Assembly (NCBI GenBank): GCA_041398745.1
Contig: JAWKUB010000011.1
Span: forward strand, 1-64,000
Direction of reading: 5' to 3'
Length of the DNA: 64,000 bases
Source of the DNA: JACKHO01 sp041398745
GTDB taxonomy: Bacteria > Planctomycetota > Planctomycetia > Planctomycetales > Planctomycetaceae
Part shown: positions 58,217 through 64,000 of the stretch, one piece after another
How the letters are laid out: each line of letters begins with the position of its first letter
How positions within the stretch are numbered: the first letter of the stretch is position 1
Position numbers and translations under genes: made by a program
The notes under the pieces: model-generated
What the model was told of the DNA's origin: nothing
The model's input: only the letters and a program-made list of their open reading frames with translations
Databases searched by the model: none

Positions 58217-59689
58217 TCAACCCCGTTGACTTCTGAACGCATCGAGAACGGGTTTCTGTCTCCCTGTATCGTCGACGGCGCCGGCATGCGGGAACTTATG
58301 CGGCACACTGTCGTCAAACTGTTGGAGGAAGACTCCGGTTACAGCGGGTTTGGCAAGTAGTAGCGGCAATACATGCTCAAACCAGTCGGCTTGGGTCTCG
58401 GTGGACCACCGATCCTTCCAATTTGATGAGACACTAATTGAGTTTGCTTTGATGTCGGTTGTCGTGGCCGAGGGGCATGCCAACGCGACGTGAAGTTGCA
58501 CTCCGAGCATACTCCACTGATCAATGAGCCGCGAAATCGAAAGCAAATCTCGAGAAATACAGCCGTTACGACAATATCCTGCATTGATTTCAAGTGTCAC
58601 GCCGGTCAGTCCCATACTCGAACGGATGATCGCATCAACAAACTCGAATGGGGAAAGCCGATGTCGGCCGTTCCGCTGGTATTCCCCCCAAGGTTGTTCG
58701 ATGCGAATAAAGAATTGGGAATCTGCGTCCTTGCGAACAGCTGCCTCCAATGTGCGAGCAACTAACGCCAGTCGATGCTCTTCAGTGAGGTCGAGTGCAC
58801 CGCCCGTGTTTCCCCCAGCCGATACTTCCCACATGCGAATGAGACCGGCGTACCGACCGATGACCGTATCGACATAATCACAGACGAAACTGGGGAGATT
58901 GAGGACGTCGTTCTTCCAGGGAGCCAGCCAGGCGGGAAGGCCATTCTGCCCCAGGTCGATGAGCGGCCCCCCGCTCAGTATCTTGCGTTTCTCCGATCCC
59001 CAGCGAACCAAATCGTCGGCAGCCTGCCAATTGTACTGTCCCTCCTCGGGTTCTATTTGCGTCCATTTCAGCGGAACACATACCGTGTCAAATGTTGTGT
59101 CGAATGCGTTTTCAATGTGAGGATCCGACAAATCCCCTTCGAATGGTGCCCCCAGGAGTCCCGGTGCGTGGCGCTGGGTACGGCGAACGCTGGCCAGACG
59201 TTGCACTGAGTAGGCACCAATGAGGATTTCGGCGGCATCGAATGCGTGTCTGAGCGATTCGTTTGCGTAGCCAACTTTGACCGCCAGTTCATCACCGCAA
59301 GAATTGGCGCGAGCAAACGCCCTAAAGGACTTCTTCTGTGCCGATCGAAACGCTTCCGGAATGCTCATTCGACCCATTTCCCAAATGGCTGCCTGATCGC
59401 GTACTTCGCAAAGCTTTCCTCGTGCCAACTCAAGCGAGAGCACATAAGGCTGGTCACGTTCGCGCAATGAAGTTGTCGTAATCATCGGCATTCCATGACC
59501 GGAAACGGGCCAGGGAACACAAACCTTGCCGCTGTCGTTTTGTGACCGGCGACAGGTGAGCATTGATCCATCAAATTCAGGACGGGTGGCAAAAATGCGT
59601 CCACCCAACCCGCTGACATAAGCACATTCCCAACCCTGCCAGGATTGCGACAACTCTGGGGGATACACTTCGAATCGCATCACTCCCAT
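58217..59689 (-). CDS. GH10-like TIM-barrel protein lacking both catalytic Glu
   Basis: The start ATG at 59689 (MGVMRFEVYPPEL) is chosen because GGGAG lies eight bases upstream; a further open frame to 59815 lacks features. 490 aa. An N-terminal ~160-residue part is followed by a barrel resembling GH10 xylanases: VCVPLKWTQIEPEEGQYNWQAADDLVRWG matches the block with 'MKWxxIEPxxGxFNFxxAD', then GLPAWLAPWK and YVDTVIGRYAGLIRMWEV. At the acid/base position 'WDVVNE' the sequence reads WEVSAG, and the nucleophile strand 'ITELDI' reads LHVALAC. Both Glu are gone, so hydrolysis is unlikely; sugar binding is possible. It is divergent from the RraA-like gene. Confidence 0.68.
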   Translation of the reverse strand: MGVMRFEVYPPELSQSWQGWECAYVSGLGGRIFATRPEFDGSMLTCRRSQNDSGKVCVPWPVSGHGMPMITTTSLRERDQPYVLSLELARGKLCEVRDQAAIWEMGRMSIPEAFRSAQKKSFRAFARANSCGDELAVKVGYANESLRHAFDAAEILIGAYSVQRLASVRRTQRHAPGLLGAPFEGDLSDPHIENAFDTTFDTVCVPLKWTQIEPEEGQYNWQAADDLVRWGSEKRKILSGGPLIDLGQNGLPAWLAPWKNDVLNLPSFVCDYVDTVIGRYAGLIRMWEVSAGGNTGGALDLTEEHRLALVARTLEAAVRKDADSQFFIRIEQPWGEYQRNGRHRLSPFEFVDAIIRSSMGLTGVTLEINAGYCRNGCISRDLLSISRLIDQWSMLGVQLHVALACPSATTTDIKANSISVSSNWKDRWSTETQADWFEHVLPLLLAKPAVTGVFLQQFDDSVPHKFPHAGAVDDTGRQKPVLDAFRSQRG

Positions 59690-60031
59690 GCATGCATCTC
59701 CCGGGTTGGAATGTTTTGGATTGGTGGACGTTGTATGGGCTTGGTTCGGCAACTGATGAACTGTTGCCGAGCAAACTTCGACTTTGTAGCCATAGTAAAT
59801 GGCAGACGGGGACATCCTGTACTTGTCGTGCCGCGTTTACCGTTCGTGAACCTTCACGAACAATTCACGAAGCCCAAACAGGAGCACATGTTGCTTCACG
59901 GGAAGTGTATGGCCTCACATGTTTTCAGTTCAAGGACGCCAGATGGTGGCAAACGCGAGGCCCGTTCATTTAGACTCCAGCCCCCAGAAGTATTGCCGAC
60001 AAACCCCTCTTCCGGTTGAGACAGAACGACC
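59690..60031. other. Divergent intergenic region between GH10-like and RraA-like genes
   Basis: 342 bp with the palindrome at 59842-59871 as the main feature. No gene is seen. Confidence 0.5.
59842..59871. promoter_or_regulatory. Operator-like palindrome with a third half-site
   Basis: GTTCGTGAACCTTCACGAAC is a perfect 9+2+9 palindrome (59842-59861), and a further TTCACGAA half-site follows three bases later (59864-59871). It lies in the control region between divergent genes. A dimeric regulator of the GntR or LacI type is a reasonable guess. Confidence 0.55.
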
Positions 60032-60763
60032 ATGAATCAAATCAACATTTCCGCTGATACGCTGGCGGCTCTCGCGAAGTACGACACACCAACTGTTTGT
60101 AACGTCATTGAACTATTCGACGTTCGGCCACGCAATGTCGGCTACATGAACGACTCGATTAAGTCCTGCTTCCCGAAATTCCCGCCCATGGTGGGATTTG
60201 CACTGACTTCCACGTTCCGCAGCATGGCTCCGCCGCAAAGCAGCGATGTGTATGGCAGTCTGTCCGATCAGGTCGAACGATTTGCCGAATTGCCCGGCCC
60301 ACCTGTGGTCGTCTTCCAGGATTTGGACACGCCAACCACGAGTGCCACGTTCGGCGAAGTCATGTGCACCATTTACAAATCATTTGGAGCCACCGGACTC
60401 ATCACGTCAGGTGCAGGACGCGACTTGGATCAGGTCGAAGCCATTGGGTTTCCCGTCTTTACCAACGGGACCATTTGCTCGCACGGTTATTGCCACATTC
60501 CGCACATCAACGTGCCGGTGACCGTCGGGGGAATTTGCATCAACCCCGGCATGCTGCTGCACGGTGACCTCAATGGCGTCACCACCATTCCCATTGAAAT
60601 CGCGTCAGAAATTCCCGATGCCTGCAAGGAGTTGATGGACGCTGAGCAGGTCGTGCTGGATTATTGCCGTGGTGGAAATCTGTCCGCCAAAGGTTTGTCC
60701 GACGCCCGCAAAGAATGTGGCGACCTCATCGGCAAACTGGCCCGACGCCTGACAGGGAAATAG
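60032..60763 (+). CDS. RraA-like protein (HMG/CHA aldolase-type fold)
   Basis: 243 aa, start ATG 60032. KYDTPTVCNVIELFDVRP, GFALTSTFRS, VVFQDLDTPTTSATFGEVM, GATGLITSGAGRDLDQVEAIGFPVF and GGICINPGMLLHGDLNGVTTIP are the strands of the RraA fold. GRD and GDLNGV hold the Arg/Asp that, in aldolase members, bind substrate and metal. Members cleave 4-carboxy-4-hydroxy-2-oxoadipate or hydroxymethylglutaryl compounds, or inhibit RNase E. The conserved aldolase-type residues favour an enzyme in sugar-acid breakdown, but the substrate is unknown. Confidence 0.82.
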   Translation: MNQINISADTLAALAKYDTPTVCNVIELFDVRPRNVGYMNDSIKSCFPKFPPMVGFALTSTFRSMAPPQSSDVYGSLSDQVERFAELPGPPVVVFQDLDTPTTSATFGEVMCTIYKSFGATGLITSGAGRDLDQVEAIGFPVFTNGTICSHGYCHIPHINVPVTVGGICINPGMLLHGDLNGVTTIPIEIASEIPDACKELMDAEQVVLDYCRGGNLSAKGLSDARKECGDLIGKLARRLTGK

Positions 60764-60786
60764 CTGTAATCAATCGATTGAAGAAC

Positions 60787-60860
60787 GACCTGGTGGCACA
60801 GACATTCCTGTCTGTGAAATCCCGACCTGGTGGCACAGACATTCCTGTCTGTGAAATCCC
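60787..60860 (+). repeat. Hairpin repeat family C, two tandem copies
   Basis: A 37-bp unit (GACCTGGTGGCACAGACATT, then CCTGTCTGTGAAATCCC) occurs twice in direct order, at 60787-60823 and 60824-60860, without differences. Each unit contains the ACAGACA/TGTCTGT hairpin. They lie between convergent genes. Confidence 0.9.
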
Positions 60861-60878
60861 GTGCAATTCGAATGTCGG

Positions 60879-62024
60879 CTACTGCCCAACAGGACGGCGC
60901 ACGACTTCACTTTCGCGGTACGTCGGCGGCGCCTCGCCATATTGCGGAACGGGGCGATTCGAACCACCACTTACTTGCTGAAGAATCGCCTGTCCCAACG
61001 TCGCAGCATATAGTCGATGACCGGCGGGGCTGAGCTTTCCATTCGACTCGAATAATTCTCTGGGCTGACTGTGCTGTCGAAAACTTGAGACGGCATCCAG
61101 AAAGACAATCCGCTGCTGACCATTCGCCGCAGTGAGAGAACTGTAAATCGACTGGGGCGTTGCCCGCTCCACTGTACTCCCCGAAGGCGGTACTGTTTCC
61201 CAGGTGTCAGGGACGAGACTCACGAAGCAGTGTGCCCGCTGGGCATTCGTAAGTTGCTGCGCTTCCTGCAGCACATCAATGCTCAGACCGAGTTCTTCCT
61301 CTGAGAGCGGAGTCGCCTTGCTGGAAAGATCCTGCAAAGTGCTTTGCGTTTTGCCGAGCACCCAATCCACCGTGGCAAATTCCTCTTTCAAGCTGGCGAG
61401 CAGGGGATTAGTCGAGGCCGTGTAAATGGGGTTCGCGGCATAAGCAGCATGACCATTCTCATCCAGATGCAGCGACCCACGGACAATGGGATCAAGCGAA
61501 ACCTCACGCGACTGCAAATTGAACACCACCAAATCAGGCTGCAGTTGCAGCAGGCTCTGACGCAATCTGAGTGTTTGACTCAGCGGACTCGACGTGGGAC
61601 ACCCCGCATTAATGACCTCGACTTGTCGGCCTGTTTGCTGCTGCAGAAACGTTGCCAGTTGTGCGCAGAACGTTTCTTCTTCGGGCAGCGTCCGGGCAAA
61701 AGTCTCTTCACCTCCCAGGCAGAGAACACGAAACGTATTCACTGGTTTCGGCAGCACCGGCGATTTGCCTCGCGTGCCCCATTCACTGGTAACAATAGTC
61801 ACCGACTCAGCATCGCCTCCGACTGTGTCCAACAGAGGAACCGGCTCCAGAAACGTCGTCCGACTCGGTCGAATGAGTTCCGCATCTGTGCTGACGGTTT
61901 CATCCTGCAAATGCTGGCGAACGCGGCGCACACGCATGACGACTTCGACGGTGCACAGCAGCACAACCAGCAGCACAACGGCCAGGACAAATCGACCAAC
62001 ATGACGCGCAATCGAGCGGATCAT
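60879..62024 (-). CDS. Membrane-anchored SGNH-like protein without the catalytic Ser
   Basis: The start ATG at 62024 (MIRSIARHVGRFVLAVVLLV) gives an N-terminal anchor; the open frame continues upstream to 62219 without features. 381 aa. TFRVLCLGGEETFARTLPEEETFCAQL corresponds to the usual 'RVLxLGGSTTxGxxVxDEETW' of planctomycete SGNH proteins, but Ser is replaced by Glu. VEVINAGCPTSSPLSQTLRL, PDLVVFNLQSREV and LSPAGHRLYAATL follow the fold's later blocks. Without the Ser, ordinary esterase action is doubtful. The tail (NRPVPQYGEAPPTYRESEVV) is polar. Function unknown. Confidence 0.68.
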   Translation of the reverse strand: MIRSIARHVGRFVLAVVLLVVLLCTVEVVMRVRRVRQHLQDETVSTDAELIRPSRTTFLEPVPLLDTVGGDAESVTIVTSEWGTRGKSPVLPKPVNTFRVLCLGGEETFARTLPEEETFCAQLATFLQQQTGRQVEVINAGCPTSSPLSQTLRLRQSLLQLQPDLVVFNLQSREVSLDPIVRGSLHLDENGHAAYAANPIYTASTNPLLASLKEEFATVDWVLGKTQSTLQDLSSKATPLSEEELGLSIDVLQEAQQLTNAQRAHCFVSLVPDTWETVPPSGSTVERATPQSIYSSLTAANGQQRIVFLDAVSSFRQHSQPRELFESNGKLSPAGHRLYAATLGQAILQQVSGGSNRPVPQYGEAPPTYRESEVVRRPVGQ

Positions 62025-62364
62025 TTCTATCGAGTTCCTGGCTGAAACGGGGAATGTATGGCACAACGCCGTCACACCGAAGCGCGGACTGCTCTCCGGC
62101 GGTAACCTGTAAAGACTATTTGAGATTGGCAAAACGAGGCAATTGAACTTGTAACCGCTTCTGGGGGAATGGGTTATGAGTGTGCCCTGGGTTGGGTCGA
62201 TGCCATCAAATGGCAACACTTTGAAATGCCGAACCCCTGTTTGACTTCCAAGTGGAACTCAGTTGCCGTCATCCCATGTTCTGACGAAACTACCCGTGAC
62301 TCAGCAACGCCCCCGCCCGGGCGGCAGTCACCAATACCCTGAATGGTTTACCTGGCAGAGACAC
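62025..62364. other. Divergent intergenic region, no recognised features
   Basis: 340 bp between the SGNH-like and LarA-like genes. Part (62263-62364) could be coding if the LarA-like gene starts at the upstream TTG. No strong dyad or repeat was seen. Confidence 0.4.
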
Positions 62365-63603
62365 ATGGCCGAGATTCTGGAAGAGTTCGAAGTTCGTCAG
62401 TGGTTCCAACAACTTCCGCTCGAAGACTTCGAGCAGAAGAAAGTGCTGCTCATCGTCCCCGACTACACCCGCACGGCACCGCTCGCTCTGCTGTTCGATT
62501 CACTCTTCAAACGTATTCGGCCCGTGGTGGCTCAGCTCGACGTCATTTTCGCACTGGGCACGCATCCTCCCATGTCGGAAGTGCAAATGTGCAATTTGCT
62601 GGGAATTGACGACAAGGAACGCACCCGGCTGTTCTACCAGACGCAACTCATCAACCATGAGTGGGATCGTCCCGAACGCCTGACGACCATCGGTACGCTC
62701 ACCAAAGAAGAAACCAGCGAAATCTCGGACGGGCTGCTCTCGATTGATGTCCCCGTGCAAATCAACAGTCGCGTTTCCGAGTACGACCAGCTCCTTGTGC
62801 TCGGTCCCGTCTTCCCTCACGAAGTCGTGGGGTTCTCCGGCGGCAACAAGTATTTCTTCCCCGGCATCTCCGGCCCCGACTTGCTCAACTTCTTCCACTG
62901 GCTGGGGGCCCTCATTACCAACGTCGGCATTATCGGCGTGAAAGACACACCCGTCCGCCGCGTGGTTGATCGTGCCGCCACGATGATTCAGCAGGAACGC
63001 AAGGCCATTACGTTCGTCGTCACTCCCGACGGCTCCGCCCGGCTGCACGGATTGTTTTACGGCACACCCGAATCAGCGTGGAACGAAGCCGCCGATTTGT
63101 CGGGCACCATCCACATCAAACGGATCGAGAAACCTTTCCACACCGTCCTCTCGTGCGCCCCGCCGATGTACGACGAAGTCTGGACCGCCGGCAAGTGCAT
63201 GTACAAACTCGAACCGGTCGTGGCCGACGGCGGCGAACTCATAATTTACGCCCCGCATTTGAAGAGCGTGTCAAAGACGCACCACAAACACATCATGAGC
63301 ATTGGCTACCACTGCCGTGACTACTTCACCAAACAGTGGGACAAATTCAAAGACGTCCCTTGGGGCGTGTTGGCCCACTCCACGCACGTCCGCGGTACAG
63401 GCACATTCGAAAACGGCATGGAAAACTGCCGCGTCAAAGTCACCCTGGCGTCACAAGTCCCCCCCGAAGTCTGCGAATCCATCAACCTCGGCTACCGCGA
63501 CCCGGCCACCATCAACATCGAAGACTACGCCAACCGCGAAGACGAAGGCGTGCTACTTGTCCGCAAAGCGGGGGAACAGCTTTATCGGTTAAAGGACGAG
63601 TAG
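62365..63603 (+). CDS. LarA-like (nickel-pincer lactate-racemase family) protein
   Basis: The start ATG at 62365 (MAEILEEFEVRQWFQQL) is preferred; a TTG at 62263 would add 34 residues. 412 aa from here. VLLIVPDYTRTAPLALLFDSL (Asp-x-Thr-Arg), IFALGTHPPMSEVQM (active-site His) and VVGFSGGNKYFFPGISGPDLL (Lys that carries the nickel-pincer cofactor in LarA) are all present. GELIIYAPHLKSVSKTHHKH is in the C-terminal domain. LarA homologues racemise or epimerise 2-hydroxy acids. The cofactor genes larB, larC and larE are not in this window, so whether it is active depends on genes elsewhere. The neighbouring RraA-like gene also points to hydroxy- or sugar-acid use. Confidence 0.85.
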   Translation: MAEILEEFEVRQWFQQLPLEDFEQKKVLLIVPDYTRTAPLALLFDSLFKRIRPVVAQLDVIFALGTHPPMSEVQMCNLLGIDDKERTRLFYQTQLINHEWDRPERLTTIGTLTKEETSEISDGLLSIDVPVQINSRVSEYDQLLVLGPVFPHEVVGFSGGNKYFFPGISGPDLLNFFHWLGALITNVGIIGVKDTPVRRVVDRAATMIQQERKAITFVVTPDGSARLHGLFYGTPESAWNEAADLSGTIHIKRIEKPFHTVLSCAPPMYDEVWTAGKCMYKLEPVVADGGELIIYAPHLKSVSKTHHKHIMSIGYHCRDYFTKQWDKFKDVPWGVLAHSTHVRGTGTFENGMENCRVKVTLASQVPPEVCESINLGYRDPATINIEDYANREDEGVLLVRKAGEQLYRLKDE

Positions 63604-63680
63604 GGTACGCTGTGCGTATCAATTCTCGGCTCTTCAAGACATGCAGCAGATGTCGGTCTACCCATCTACCGAAATCTGCT

Positions 63681-63707
63681 TGGTGGCACAGACATTCCTG
63701 TCTGTGA
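63681..63707 (+). repeat. Hairpin repeat family C copy
   Basis: TGGTGGCACAGACATTCCTG, then TCTGTGA. It is identical over this core to the tandem copies at 60787-60860. Confidence 0.8.
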
Positions 63708-63813
63708 ATGCAGGTCACACCGAAGACAATTCACCTGACATACGGCGATGTTCAATGCAACCGTTGCCTCAAGTTATCCGTTCGCTTGCATTTCTCAAAC
63801 CGTCAGCCAAATT

Positions 63814-63850
63814 TGGGTGGCCCCGGTTGCTTTGCAACCGGGTCCACCCA
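63814..63850. repeat. Hairpin next to the IS110 relic
   Basis: TGGGTGG, two bases, CCGGTTG...CAACCGG, two bases, CCACCCA: nearly perfect over 37 bp. It directly precedes the transposase fragment and may be a small palindromic element or recombination scar. Confidence 0.65.
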
Positions 63851-63852
63851 CG

Positions 63853-63987
63853 TTTTACCAGCGACTGGTCGCCAACGGCAAACCCAAAATGGTCGCCCTC
63901 ATCGCCGCCATGCGAAAACTCCTGACCATCCTCAACGTCATGATCCGAGAAGGAAAAACATGGAACCAATCCCCAATAGCCGCTTGA
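63853..63987 (+). pseudogene. IS110-family transposase, C-terminal fragment
   Basis: The frame FYQRLVANGKPKMVALIAAM, RKLLTILNVMIREGKTW, NQSPIAA ends in a stop. FYQRL...GKPK...AxMRKLLxxLNxM is the C-terminal signature of IS110 transposases (transposase 20 domain). The upstream part of the transposase is missing; a hairpin and unrelated bases replace it. A remnant rather than an active element. Confidence 0.75.
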
Positions 63988-64000
63988 TTTCCAAGACAGT

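Larger units (their letters stand above)
63604..63852. other. Intergenic region with repeats
   Basis: It holds a family C hairpin (63681-63707) and a longer hairpin (63814-63850). No gene is seen. Confidence 0.5.

Noticed and set aside
60787..60860. CRISPR array
   Set aside because: Only two units in direct contact, with no spacers and no cas genes; single copies lie elsewhere.
62263..62364. Upstream TTG start of the LarA-like gene
   Set aside because: No ribosome binding site and no family sequence in these 34 codons; the ATG at 62365 is preferred, but not proven.

Overview
This looks like chromosomal DNA of a planctomycete (phylum Planctomycetota). The evidence is the gene content: a DUF1559 prepilin-like protein, a secreted sulfatase, a DUF1080 protein, a carboxypeptidase-regulatory-like lipoprotein, CRTAC1/ASPIC-UnbV and FG-GAP proteins, a Ser/Thr kinase next to a tiny ECF-sigma-like protein, and many secreted SGNH and alpha/beta hydrolases. 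No rRNA, tRNA, CRISPR or phage module was seen. Genus and species cannot be told from the sequence alone.

Layout. 1-7 kb: the 3' end of a legumain-like (C13) protein with no catalytic Cys, a CsgG-like/TPR lipoprotein, a POT peptide transporter with a large insert, an IS5-family insertion sequence inside a ~140-bp repeat, and truD. 7-15 kb: a sulfatase, an avtA-type aminotransferase, divergent katG and oxyR with a two-dyad operator candidate between them, and a sugar isomerase/epimerase-like gene. 15-20 kb: an anchored protein, a membrane Ser/Thr kinase, a kinase-like protein without kinase motifs, a region-2-only sigma-like protein and an SGNH hydrolase. 20-31 kb: glyA, a 55-aa protein plus mtnA, a conserved protein of unknown function, an operon of a ceramidase-like protein, a membrane protein and an EF-hand esterase, and a Tat-exported amidohydrolase. 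31-40 kb: surface and envelope genes (DUF1559, lipoprotein, two TPR proteins, CRTAC1-like lipoprotein, FG-GAP protein with a c-heme motif) and a relic matching the tail of the 31.0-kb gene. 40-50 kb: a sirtuin, a three-gene secreted hydrolase operon, leuA behind a leucine-rich leader peptide and terminator, a DUF1080 protein and an exported methyltransferase. 50-64 kb: a 1284-aa CHAT/STAND-NTPase/TM/WD40 protein divergent from a deoxyhypusine-synthase-like gene, a tyrosine phosphatase fused to a cytochrome c'-like domain, a DUF2156 and KAS III-like pair, a degenerate GH10-like protein divergent from an RraA-like gene, an SGNH-like protein that has lost its Ser, a LarA-like protein and an IS110 remnant.

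The most notable items are: (1) a classical-looking leucine attenuator before leuA (20-codon leader with seven Leu codons, alternative hairpins, terminator); (2) a secreted protein tyrosine phosphatase fused to a cytochrome c'-like domain; (3) a CHAT-STAND-WD40 conflict-type protein with a perfect 20-bp palindrome just upstream of its start; (4) three families of dispersed repeats, one a MITE-like element that has itself been hit by an IS; (5) several proteins that keep a fold but have lost catalytic residues. Family names come from motif reading alone; no database search was run.
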